DNA of 64,000 nucleotides from Hyphomicrobiales bacterium. Its GTDB lineage: Bacteria > Pseudomonadota > Alphaproteobacteria > Rhizobiales > HXMU1428-3. The notes under the pieces are model-generated. The model did no database searches and was not told where the DNA came from. It saw only the letters and a list, made by a program, of their open reading frames with translations. This document shows, piece after piece, positions 9,448 to 17,527 of the stretch; the stretch's first letter is position 1, and each line of letters opens with the position of its first letter. The translations under genes and the position numbers were made by a program. The stretch lies in NCBI GenBank assembly GCA_021775425.1, contig JAJFHX010000025.1, forward strand, positions 1 through 64,000. The letters run 5' to 3'.

Positions 9448-10299
9448 ATGCCAGAATTACCTGAAGTTGAAACCGTGATGCGGGGGTTAGAGCCGCATAT
9501 GGTGGGGGCTCTTATTGTTAAAGCTGAGCAACGGCGGGAAAATCTGCGTTTCCCGTTTCCCGAAAAGTTTGTTTCCCGGTTGCAGAACCAGCAGGTGCAG
9601 CAAATGCGGCGGCGGGCGAAGTATATTGTTGTTTCGCTTTCTTCAGGTGAAGAGCTGATTATGCATCTAGGGATGAGTGGGCGTTTTACTGTTAATTCTG
9701 GTGAAGGGGCGCCTTTAAATGAGGCGCATGACCATGTTTTGTTTCATCTCTCTAACGGGGATGTGGTTCGCTATAATGACCCGCGCCGGTTTGGGTTTAT
9801 GGATCTGATTAAACAGGAGGAGTTGCCAGAGCATAAATTTTTCAGTCAGTTAGGGCCAGAGCCACTTGGCAATGAGTTTGATGAGATTTTACTGGCCGAG
9901 AAGGCTTTGGGGAAAAAAACACCATTAAAGAACTTTCTGCTTGATCAGCGGGTGGTGGCCGGGCTTGGGAATATTTATGTGCTTGAGGCGTTGCATATGG
10001 CAGGATTGTCGCCAATGAGGCCATCGCATTATCTGGCCACAAAAAAGGGTAAGCCGCTTGCGAGAACGGGCGAACTTGTGAAGGCAATCCGCCTTGTTTT
10101 GGGGCGTGCGATTGAAGCGGGGGGTTCTACCCTTAAAGATTATGCCAAGGCGGATGGGTCGCTTGGTTATTTTCAGCACTCATTTCAGGTTTATGGGCGG
10201 GCTGGTGAAGCGTGTCTTAAAAAGGGATGTGCTGGCACGATAGAGCGGGTTGTTCAGGGGGGGCGATCCAGCTTTTTTTGTCGGCGGTGCCAGAAATGA
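9448..10299 (+). CDS. mutM: Formamidopyrimidine-DNA glycosylase
   Basis: 283 residues. Begins MPELPEVETVMRGLEP, where the proline next to the initiator Met is the catalytic Schiff-base nucleophile. Also visible are the conserved RRRAKYIV, MHLGMSGRF, YNDPRRFGFMDL, the helix-two-turn-helix region (DQRVVAGLGNIYVLEALHMAG) and a C-terminal zinc finger with four cysteines, spaced C-x4-C and C-x2-C. It excises 8-oxoguanine and formamidopyrimidines and nicks the strand. Divergent from ubiE, as in many alphaproteobacteria. Confidence 0.97.
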   Translation: MPELPEVETVMRGLEPHMVGALIVKAEQRRENLRFPFPEKFVSRLQNQQVQQMRRRAKYIVVSLSSGEELIMHLGMSGRFTVNSGEGAPLNEAHDHVLFHLSNGDVVRYNDPRRFGFMDLIKQEELPEHKFFSQLGPEPLGNEFDEILLAEKALGKKTPLKNFLLDQRVVAGLGNIYVLEALHMAGLSPMRPSHYLATKKGKPLARTGELVKAIRLVLGRAIEAGGSTLKDYAKADGSLGYFQHSFQVYGRAGEACLKKGCAGTIERVVQGGRSSFFCRRCQK

Positions 10300-10320
10300 A
10301 ACCGGACAGTTATAAAAATA

Positions 10321-10351
10321 AAAAGGCGGATCGTTTGATCCGCCTTTTTTG
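10321..10351. terminator. Bidirectional intrinsic terminator between mutM and the Cys-rich protein gene
   Basis: An 11-bp perfect stem (AAAGGCGGATC / GATCCGCCTTT) around a GTTT loop, followed by T residues on the plus strand and preceded by A residues (AAAAATAAAAA), which form a T tract on the minus strand. It sits between two convergent genes and can end both transcripts. Confidence 0.9.
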
Positions 10352-10377
10352 TTGTTGGGATTGTCGCTTCTAACCGA

Positions 10378-13300
10378 TTAATTTTTCTTCTTTATAAAAG
10401 ATTTGCTCGGTTTAAAGGTCTTTGGCTTAATGTTTTTTGGTCTGATGACCTTTTTCGGCTTTGGTTTAAAGACCTTGACCTTAGGTTTAAAGACCGGCTT
10501 TTTAGGTTTGAAAACTTTGGCTTTTTTGATGCATCTAGCACCACCATTTTTCAGACCATTGCGTTTCCAGCCTTTCGGGCAGGCGCAATACCAGCCTTTG
10601 CCACGTTTTAGCAGGCGACCATTTGAGCAGACAGGTTTTGGACGGCTGACTGGCTTTCTGGCACAGATGGCACCGCCATTTTTCAGACCTTTTCTGGTTG
10701 TGCCTTTCGGGCAGCCACAGAACCAGCCTTTGCCGCGTTTGGTCAGTTTGCCACCTTTACATACAGGTTTCGGTGTGCTGACCGGCTTTCTGGTGCAGAT
10801 GGCCCCGCCATTTTTCAGGCCTTTTCTGGTTGTGCCTTTCGGGCAGCCACAGTACCAGCCTTTGCCACGTTTGGTCAGCTTGCCGCCTTTACAAACCGGC
10901 GTTGGTGTTGAGGCTGGTGGTTTTGTGCAAATCGCACCGCCTTTTTTGCCAATCGGTTTTCTGTTCCAGCCTTTCGGGCAGGCACAGTATAAACCTTTGC
11001 CGCGTTTAATCAGTTTACCACCACGACAAGCCGGGACTACTGTTGGTTGTTTTGAACAGAAGCCTTTGTTGTTGCGGGTGTAACCATTTTTACAGACACA
11101 CTGACCTTGCGAATTGCGGAATTCATTTGGCGCCAATTTACATTGGGTTGGAATTCTCACGCAGTTACCGCGTTTTGTGCGGCTGAAGCCAGGTTTGCAA
11201 ACACAGCGACCGTTCTGGTCTTTGATTTCATTGCGACCAGGTTTGCAGCCTCTTGGTGGCTTCACACAGATGCCACTGTTGTTACGATCAAAGCCAGGCT
11301 TACAGACACAGCGACCAGCGCGGTTTTTGTATTCGTTGGCTCGTGGTTTGCAGCCCTCTTTTGGCGGTACGCAGCGGTCTGGTCCGCGGCGGATAAAGCC
11401 GGGGATGCAGATACAGCGGTTGTCACTGGTGCGGATTTCGCCGCGGCCAGGGATGCAACGTGGATCGTCGCCTACTGGTGGGATGAAGGTTGGAGGGCCA
11501 TCATCACCAACGCAACGACGTCCGTTCCATTCTGTGCCGGCAGGGCAGACACAGACACCTTTATTGTTCATCACCAATGGTGGTTTACATTGGGGTTCTC
11601 TCTCATCATCGAGATTAAACTCATGACAACCAACAATCGCATTACCGCCATTTGCGCCATTATCAGCTTTTTCAAGTGATTTTGTTTTGCCTGGGAATAA
11701 GCCCGGGTCAACAATGGCTGCACAGTTTCTCAAGGCGTCTTCTTTCGTCAACTCTGAATTCTCAGGGAAGACGACGGTGACTTTGTGAGACTGGCTTTCA
11801 CCAGCTGCGAGGTTCAGGTTGCCTTCACAGTTGAATGGCAGAGAGGCTGGCTGAACCGCACAAGGTAATGGTGGGCTGATCGATGTGATCGGCACATTCA
11901 TACCAGCGGCAGCAAGGCCGAGTGCATCAACAAATTTAACGTTGCCGCTAAAGTCTGTTTCACCGTTGTTTTTAAAGGTGAGGTCAAATGTGCAGTCTTC
12001 ACCTTTTTGGCAGATGGCATCACCAGTTTTTTCAACTCTGATATCAACGCCGCCTTCAACACAGCTTTTGCCGATGATTGTGCGACCGTCTTCAGAATTG
12101 TTTGGTTCATGATGACCGGTTGCGCAGTTTCTAAAGCGCTCATTTGTGTTGCCGCTTAATCTGATTTTCGTATCAAAAAAGCGGGTAATGCCAGGTGTTA
12201 GATGCTGACCATCAATAGCGCAGACCAGATCTGGCGCCGGATCACCGGCACAAGACCATTCTGGTCCATCTGGGGTGACGTTTTCTGATGTCAGTGGGGC
12301 TTCTGTTCCAAGGACACGTGCCACGTCATAGATGCGGATGATGCCTCTTGGAGCTCTATCACCATTATTTCGAACGGTGATGCGGCATGAAATGAGGCTA
12401 CCAAGCACACCAGGTTGACAGGACTTATCAATTGAGAGGTCAGTTTTGTCACCAGGAACCGGACCATCGTCTTCAGGTTCGCCAGGGAGTTCACCTTTTG
12501 CACAATCCTGATCTTTACCTTCGGCTCCTTCTTCAAGTTTGACACAGTTTTCGACTGTTTTTTCGTCAACTTTCGATGGGTCAAGGTATTTTGCCTTGAC
12601 GGTCAGAATGGTCTGGCCATTGGCTGGCAGATTAATGCCCGGGTGGGTACAATCAAATTTTATACCGTCCACTGTGGCACAGTTCCACGGGGGCATCGGA
12701 TTGAAAGTTACCAGGTCTGGTTTTTCTGCGTTGAACTTATCTTCAACATGGAGAGGGCCATTATAGGCTGCATCACCTGTGTTATGGATGATGACTGAGA
12801 AGTTCACCCAGCATGTTGCTACGCCCTGGATTCCACCAATACATTGTGTGCCGGTTGAGAATTTTTTGATTTCAAGTTCAGGCTTTTTCTCAACTTCTTC
12901 ATCAGGGCAGTCATTGCTGCCTTTGATGCAGATTTCTGCGCAATCCTTATCATTGGTGAGGTCGCCAAAGGGGGCAACGCCCATTTTGTTATAATTTAGC
13001 TTAGCGCAGTTTTTGATTTTGTCTGAAGGCCAGGCATTACCGGGGGTAAAGCCGAGTTTCAGGTCTTTAAACTCACCCGGGTTCAAAGTTAATGCCGGAT
13101 GGGTGCAATCATAAAGGCCAAGGGCGTTGTTATACGTACAGTTCCAGTTAAGGTTCGGGCCATTGGTGATAGCGGCTCTGTGGGGGATCTGCCATTCACG
13201 AAGGGCGAGTTTGCCAGTGTATTTTTTATCACCAACATTTTTCACGCGGATGCGGAAGTTACAAGGGCCGGTTGCCTTGTCGCATTCTTCCATCAAAGCG

Positions 13301-14439
13301 CGTTTCTTAACCTCTAAATCGGGTTCTTTTTCTTCTTCATCACAGGGGATGTCTTCAGGAATTTCTATGATGATTTCTTCCGTGCAACATGTGGCGATGC
13401 CATCAAAATCTGCCGGGCCAACTTGTTTGACGTTGTTGGTCAGAAGATGGATTGTCATGCCTTTAGCGGCACCGATGAGATCCCATTCAAGGATGCCGCC
13501 ACCGGGTGGGACAACCTGAAATGCGGGGTTCACAACTACGCCCGGTGTCAGTGAGGTGAGTTCAATGGTCGTACCAGCGAGGGCTGGGCTAACCGGCATT
13601 TTGTATTTAAACGGTGCGATGGCGTCGCCTTTACATTGAACTTCGCCTTTTTCAAATTTGATGCAAGGTTCGCCGTGAGGGTCACCGCCACCATCTTCTG
13701 GTTTGTCACAATCTGTGAGGTCGACTTCGAATTTTGTTGGTGTGCCCTCAAACCAGTCTGCAGGGTCGGGCAGGGCCGGGTTATGGGATTTAGCGACAAG
13801 ATTACCAATAAATGTGTGTATGGTAAGTTTTGCCTGGTTACTTTTAACTTTAGGGTTGGGAAATTCAGCCGGATCAATCTTAGCTGTTAAAATTGTGATG
13901 ATTGACCGTGTGTTCGCACCGCCCTGACCGTCTTTATCTTCCTTGCTTAATTTAAAGCCAGTTACTTTTACGGTGTCATTTGGATGGTTAGTTGTTGAAT
14001 AAGACAATACGCCCAACTGGCCAACATCGCCTTGCATTGAGGCGTTGACCCAGGAAAGACCTTTTGGAAGTTTGTCAAATAGGTCAAGCTTTGATGCCAG
14101 TATGAATTTAGGCAAATCAGGATGTTCCCAAAATCCGTCCGTTGCTTCAACTGATAATTTGATGCGAAAACGCACAAATTTACAGCGTAATTGCTGGGCT
14201 GATTTTGTGTAGCTGTGTTTTATTACATGGGGTGGTTCCGGGTCAGGGCCATTGCCACCGACCTGAAAGTCACCAGCATTCTGGTTATTTTTCTGAGCCT
14301 GATTTGAAAGCCATGGATTGTTCTGAGCGTTATTTTGCTGTGCCATAGCTTGTGTTGCGCTACCCAGAGAGAGGCAGAAGCCAAAGGTGAGGGCAGCTAT
14401 CCACTTACTGGTGGATTTTATGTGTGTGAGCGTTTTCAT
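10378..14439 (-). CDS. Large exported multi-module protein: Ig-like (DUF11-like) domains, Cys-rich tandem repeats, Lys/Pro tail
   Basis: About 1353 residues from the ATG at 14439, preceded by GGAGA; in-frame starts up to 14505 exist but place the signal peptide too far inside. A Sec signal ends near AMA-QQNN. An Asn/Gln-rich linker leads to a N-terminal region, a module shared with the neighbouring 674-residue protein, then four repeats of about 140 residues beginning PDLEVKK, PELEIKK, TDLSIDK and VDIRVEK. These have the NxGD and paired-Cys pattern of DUF11-type Ig-like domains. Next come about five Cys-rich units of about 35 residues (CxCKPGF), then four near-identical 44-residue Cys-rich units (GGKLTKRGKGWYCGCPKG), and a very basic FKPK-rich end. 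No membrane anchor or sorting motif is visible. Second gene of a divergent operon; the function is unknown, with a surface, matrix or adhesin role inferred. Confidence 0.85.
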   Translation of the reverse strand: MKTLTHIKSTSKWIAALTFGFCLSLGSATQAMAQQNNAQNNPWLSNQAQKNNQNAGDFQVGGNGPDPEPPHVIKHSYTKSAQQLRCKFVRFRIKLSVEATDGFWEHPDLPKFILASKLDLFDKLPKGLSWVNASMQGDVGQLGVLSYSTTNHPNDTVKVTGFKLSKEDKDGQGGANTRSIITILTAKIDPAEFPNPKVKSNQAKLTIHTFIGNLVAKSHNPALPDPADWFEGTPTKFEVDLTDCDKPEDGGGDPHGEPCIKFEKGEVQCKGDAIAPFKYKMPVSPALAGTTIELTSLTPGVVVNPAFQVVPPGGGILEWDLIGAAKGMTIHLLTNNVKQVGPADFDGIATCCTEEIIIEIPEDIPCDEEEKEPDLEVKKRALMEECDKATGPCNFRIRVKNVGDKKYTGKLALREWQIPHRAAITNGPNLNWNCTYNNALGLYDCTHPALTLNPGEFKDLKLGFTPGNAWPSDKIKNCAKLNYNKMGVAPFGDLTNDKDCAEICIKGSNDCPDEEVEKKPELEIKKFSTGTQCIGGIQGVATCWVNFSVIIHNTGDAAYNGPLHVEDKFNAEKPDLVTFNPMPPWNCATVDGIKFDCTHPGINLPANGQTILTVKAKYLDPSKVDEKTVENCVKLEEGAEGKDQDCAKGELPGEPEDDGPVPGDKTDLSIDKSCQPGVLGSLISCRITVRNNGDRAPRGIIRIYDVARVLGTEAPLTSENVTPDGPEWSCAGDPAPDLVCAIDGQHLTPGITRFFDTKIRLSGNTNERFRNCATGHHEPNNSEDGRTIIGKSCVEGGVDIRVEKTGDAICQKGEDCTFDLTFKNNGETDFSGNVKFVDALGLAAAGMNVPITSISPPLPCAVQPASLPFNCEGNLNLAAGESQSHKVTVVFPENSELTKEDALRNCAAIVDPGLFPGKTKSLEKADNGANGGNAIVGCHEFNLDDEREPQCKPPLVMNNKGVCVCPAGTEWNGRRCVGDDGPPTFIPPVGDDPRCIPGRGEIRTSDNRCICIPGFIRRGPDRCVPPKEGCKPRANEYKNRAGRCVCKPGFDRNNSGICVKPPRGCKPGRNEIKDQNGRCVCKPGFSRTKRGNCVRIPTQCKLAPNEFRNSQGQCVCKNGYTRNNKGFCSKQPTVVPACRGGKLIKRGKGLYCACPKGWNRKPIGKKGGAICTKPPASTPTPVCKGGKLTKRGKGWYCGCPKGTTRKGLKNGGAICTRKPVSTPKPVCKGGKLTKRGKGWFCGCPKGTTRKGLKNGGAICARKPVSRPKPVCSNGRLLKRGKGWYCACPKGWKRNGLKNGGARCIKKAKVFKPKKPVFKPKVKVFKPKPKKVIRPKNIKPKTFKPSKSFIKKKN
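10530..11045 (-). repeat. Four tandem in-frame repeats of 132-135 bp (44-45 residue Cys-rich units)
   Basis: The phrase CCAGCCTTTG (plus strand) and its variant recur at 10591, 10723, 10855 and 10990, spacings of 132, 132 and 135 bases, each inside a unit encoding CKGGKLTKRGKGWYCGCPKG and about 24 more residues. The two central units are nearly identical in DNA, suggesting recent duplication or gene conversion. Unit number is likely to vary between strains. Confidence 0.9.
11050..11600 (-). repeat. Degenerate tandem repeats of about 105 bp (35-residue Cys-rich units)
   Basis: About five coding units of the pattern C-x3-NE-x5-G-x-C-x-CKPGF-x6-G-x-C, about 35 residues each, immediately N-terminal to the 44-residue units of the large exported protein. 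Spacing of the Cys-x-Cys pair is regular; DNA identity is lower than in the neighbouring 132-bp repeats. They resemble small EGF-like or trypsin-inhibitor-like Cys knots without matching a family that I can name. Confidence 0.75.
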
Positions 14440-14516
14440 GTCTTTCTCCATGACCTTTAAAGGGGGTTCTCTATATCTGTCGGCTGAGGGGGATAAAAAG
14501 TTCATTTCAGCCTCCC

Positions 14517-16541
14517 TTATGGTGCACAGGCAAATGGAGGGGCTTTCAGAGGTAACACTGCTTTACAGCAGGGGAACTCTCCGCCAGCGTCTGCATCTGC
14601 TTTGTTATAGAGACAAACTCCAAGGTCATAATTCTCGTTTGGCAGAATGCCCAACACATCAAGCGTGTATGGCGCAGCGCCAGGGACGGTCTGCATTTTT
14701 GGAGTGACGTGAATGCCGGGTGTGAAGGATTTTGCCTTCAGGCTATCTGCTCCAAGGCCAGCATTTTCCTTTAAGTAAAGGTCCATCTGGACTTCACCGG
14801 CAATACTGCATGAATAGTCAATGGCTTTGACTTCGACGCAGCGCTCTTTACCACCGGGCGGAATATCATCGCCGGGGTAATCTTCCGGGATTGGTAAATC
14901 CCAGGGATAGGGGTAATAATCATTATAGCCGCTCTGACCTTCGCAGGGGCGATAAACCTCTGTGTCACCAACATGACCTTTGACTTCAGGGTCATCAAAT
15001 GTACCATCATAATCAATGTAATAGCTGTTCCATGGCGGGATGTTGGCCGGGCGGGTCAGGCTTTTGTCTGTGAGCTGGATGCCATGGACGTTTAATGCAC
15101 CGCCGGGGCTTAATTGATCAATTAAATCCGGGTTGTATCTGAGGTTATCACCGGTTTTAACAAGGGTTACATCGCAAGCGCCAAAATTAATGGTGCCGTC
15201 CTGATTGTAGCCATATTGGAGATCAATGCCGCCAACGGCCAGTTTATGATCAGCTTCCATGCCAACGGCATAGCTGGCTGGGGTTTCAACCCAGCGACTG
15301 GGCGTTGCCGGGTCATCCGGGCTTTCCGGGTGGTAGCGCAGCACATTATTAACTGCGGTTTCTGCGAAACTTGCGTAATCATAAGGGTTTTTCAGTTTGC
15401 CGCGCTGGGAGAGGAACATGTGGCCTTTATTATCAAAGGCGATGTCTGTGACGGGGTGATTGTTTTCAGAGCTGACATCCAGCTCCCAGCTGGCTTCGCC
15501 AAAGCTGCCATCGTCATTAATGCCAACAGACATGATCATATGACCTTCGGCTGCGTAATAGTACAGCCGTTTACCTCTAACCTGCAGGCCATAGACAAGT
15601 CGCTCTAATTTTGCAAAGCCCCATGTTTCTGGTTTATCAGCGATAAAAGAGGGGTCTTTGATATTCATGCGGTTGCTGGCGTCATGGGCAACTTCGGCAA
15701 GGCCTTTTGAGGCGCGACCTGCTGTGCCATGGTCAAATGTGCCCTGGGCTTCACCTTGCATGTTGAAGCCGTGTATCATGCCTGTGTCAAGATCTGAGAC
15801 AAAAAGCTGGCGGGTTCTGTGGTCAAAGGTGATGTTGCCAAGACCTGGGCCGGAGTTTTCTTCTCCGTCAAGGCTGACATTGGCGAACAGAGTGACCTCG
15901 CCGGTGATGCCATCAATCTTCCAGATGGCGCCGGGGGTGCCGCCGTTTTTGGTGCCAAACTGGCCTTCCATAAATTCGGCGTCTTCCTGGCCTTTTTTCA
16001 ATCTTTCCATACGACCGTCATCATCTGTATCCGGGCCAACGATTTGCAGGCCATGAAGCACTGATGAGGTGACATATAAATTCGGGACTTTGGGTTCACC
16101 TTCGGGGCGGTCAGCGCCGTCATCATAGGTGAGGCCGAAAACCTGGCCGATCTGGTCAGCTTTGACTTCAAATGGAGCCGGGAGATTGACGAGCTGGCCT
16201 TGAGCCGGCCCGCCCATGCTGGTGGCTTTATAGATACGAAGGCTGGCACCATCTAGTTTTATGAAGGTTTCATCCAATGGGTCAACGCCTGGGGGGATGC
16301 CGGCTTCAGGAAATTTCAGGCCGGAAAAGCCGGTGATGGCGATGTCACCCTTTTCAATGATCTGAGCGGTTGCCTCTGCCGAAGCGCCGCTTGCGCCTAA
16401 AAACAGCGAAAGGGCCAGGATGAGTGAACTGGCCGTTTGTGTGAGTGAGGCTTTTAAGGAGAAACACAATCGTCTGAACGGGAGGTTTGCATATGGGGCG
16501 TCTTTATTGAATTTTGAAAGGGGGTAACCTTGCTCTGACAT
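14517..16541 (-). CDS. Exported propeller-like protein of unknown function
   Basis: 674 residues from the ATG at 16541, which has GGGAG six bases upstream and a signal sequence ending GASGASA-EAT. An in-frame ATG at 16742, also with a GGAG site, would add 67 residues of low protein character. The body carries blade-like repeats (GAIWKIDGITGEVTLFANV, GNITFDHRTRQLFVSDLDTG, DIAFDNKGHMFLSQRGKL) typical of NHL/SMP-30-like beta-propellers, with many Asp-Gly turns. The last 110 residues are a Cys-containing module (SFTPGIHVTPKMQTVP...PCC) also present in the adjacent large protein. First gene of the operon under the minus-strand TGAACC-N16-CGAC element. Role unknown; probably periplasmic or secreted. 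Confidence 0.82.
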   Translation of the reverse strand: MSEQGYPLSKFNKDAPYANLPFRRLCFSLKASLTQTASSLILALSLFLGASGASAEATAQIIEKGDIAITGFSGLKFPEAGIPPGVDPLDETFIKLDGASLRIYKATSMGGPAQGQLVNLPAPFEVKADQIGQVFGLTYDDGADRPEGEPKVPNLYVTSSVLHGLQIVGPDTDDDGRMERLKKGQEDAEFMEGQFGTKNGGTPGAIWKIDGITGEVTLFANVSLDGEENSGPGLGNITFDHRTRQLFVSDLDTGMIHGFNMQGEAQGTFDHGTAGRASKGLAEVAHDASNRMNIKDPSFIADKPETWGFAKLERLVYGLQVRGKRLYYYAAEGHMIMSVGINDDGSFGEASWELDVSSENNHPVTDIAFDNKGHMFLSQRGKLKNPYDYASFAETAVNNVLRYHPESPDDPATPSRWVETPASYAVGMEADHKLAVGGIDLQYGYNQDGTINFGACDVTLVKTGDNLRYNPDLIDQLSPGGALNVHGIQLTDKSLTRPANIPPWNSYYIDYDGTFDDPEVKGHVGDTEVYRPCEGQSGYNDYYPYPWDLPIPEDYPGDDIPPGGKERCVEVKAIDYSCSIAGEVQMDLYLKENAGLGADSLKAKSFTPGIHVTPKMQTVPGAAPYTLDVLGILPNENYDLGVCLYNKADADAGGEFPCCKAVLPLKAPPFACAP

Positions 16542-16787
16542 AGTATTCTCCCGATATAATGTCGTTATTTCTTGTTGTTTTTGCGCCGCTCTTATGTTGG
16601 TTGTACGTTTGTGGTTTGCAGGCAAAAGGATATCAGAGTTTGCTGATATTTTCTGGTTTTTCGGGCAATCTTCTGTTCTGCATGTGTATTTGTGGGCCAG
16701 AACTGGGTAGCAGACCGCTTCAGTATGCTTTCTTTTTGTCATTGGTTCGCTCCATAAAACAAAGAATTAAATTCATATGTCTCATTG

Positions 16788-16813
16788 GTCGCCCGATTGA
16801 CGCATTTGGTTCA
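16788..16813 (-). promoter_or_regulatory. Predicted ECF-sigma promoter for the secreted-protein operon
   Basis: On the minus strand TGAACC (16813-16808) is separated by exactly 16 bases from CGAC (16791-16788), the same element and spacing found upstream of the sigma factor gene on the other strand. AAC in the -35 and CG in the -10 are general features of ECF promoters. Transcription would start near 16780, giving a leader of about 240 bases to the preferred start at 16541. Inference; not tested. Confidence 0.6.
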
Positions 16814-16891
16814 TAATAGACTGAGATTTTTAAGATTTTATCTGTTTTGAGCGGGAAATTGGTTTAAATTCAGGTAAAAATGAACTCACAA

Positions 16892-16917
16892 TGAACCATT
16901 TGGCTCTCCGCGGCGAC
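16892..16917 (+). promoter_or_regulatory. Predicted autoregulatory ECF-sigma promoter
   Basis: TGAACC (16892-16897), a 16-base spacer and CGAC (16914-16917), followed by GTA. It lies 25 bases upstream of the sigma factor ATG at 16943, so the transcript leader would be short. The match in both hexamer and spacing to the divergent element at 16788-16813 is the main evidence. A second partial TGAACT lies at 16881. Confidence 0.6.
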
Positions 16918-16942
16918 GTATGGTCAGATAAAGTGGATTGAT

Positions 16943-17527
16943 ATGGCAGTGCAAAGCTCACATGACGGATCAGGTGATCGTGATATCGACCTCATGGACC
17001 GGCTAAAGAATGGCGATGAACGCGCCATGCAGGTTTTGTATGCCCGTCATTATCAAAGGCTTTATCGGTTTATCATACGGCAAATCAGGGATGAGACGAT
17101 GGCTGAAGATATTGTAAATGAGGTGTTTCTTGATTGCTGGCGCAGTGCCGGTAAATTTGAGGGACGCTCTAGCGTGACCACCTGGCTCACGGCAATCAGT
17201 TATAACAAGTCTGTCTCCTATTTACGTAAGAAACGCGAATCTCAACTGGGTGAAGGCCAGGCGGAAGCCATGGTCGATGAGAGCGACAGCCCTCAGACCG
17301 AGTTGATGAAGGGGGACAAAGGTGAACAGCTGCGATATGGGATTTCTCAATTATCAGAAGCCCATGCAGCGGTGATTGATCTGGCTTATTATCATGAGAT
17401 GTCTGTCAGTGAGATTGCTGAAGTTCTTGATGTTCCTGCTAACACTGTTAAGACCCGTCTGTTTCATGCGCGAAAGAATCTTCATGAGATTTTGTGTGAA
17501 GCCGGGGTGGATAGAGGATGGCCATGA
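16943..17527 (+). CDS. ECF-type RNA polymerase sigma factor
   Basis: 194 residues with the two domains of group IV sigma factors only: region 2 (HYQRLYRFIIRQIRDETMAE and DIVNEVFLDCWRSAGKF, with RSSVTTWLTAISYNKSVSYL) and region 4 helix-turn-helix (YYHEMSVSEIAEVLDVPANTVKTRL read in two parts around residues 148-172). It recognises the promoters of a specific regulon once released from its anti-sigma factor. Weak ribosome site (AAGTGG). Its stop overlaps the next gene's ATG as ATGA, implying translational coupling. Subgroup within the ECF classification not assigned. Confidence 0.95.
   Translation: MAVQSSHDGSGDRDIDLMDRLKNGDERAMQVLYARHYQRLYRFIIRQIRDETMAEDIVNEVFLDCWRSAGKFEGRSSVTTWLTAISYNKSVSYLRKKRESQLGEGQAEAMVDESDSPQTELMKGDKGEQLRYGISQLSEAHAAVIDLAYYHEMSVSEIAEVLDVPANTVKTRLFHARKNLHEILCEAGVDRGWP

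Noticed and set aside
10530-11600. Regular 132-bp and 105-bp repeats as a CRISPR array
   Set aside because: The repeats are continuous coding units in one frame with no unique spacers.
10403-11679. Long plus-strand open frames opposite the Cys-rich gene
   Set aside because: They are antisense images of the repetitive coding sequence, Phe/Leu/Pro-rich, with no ribosome sites or family matches.
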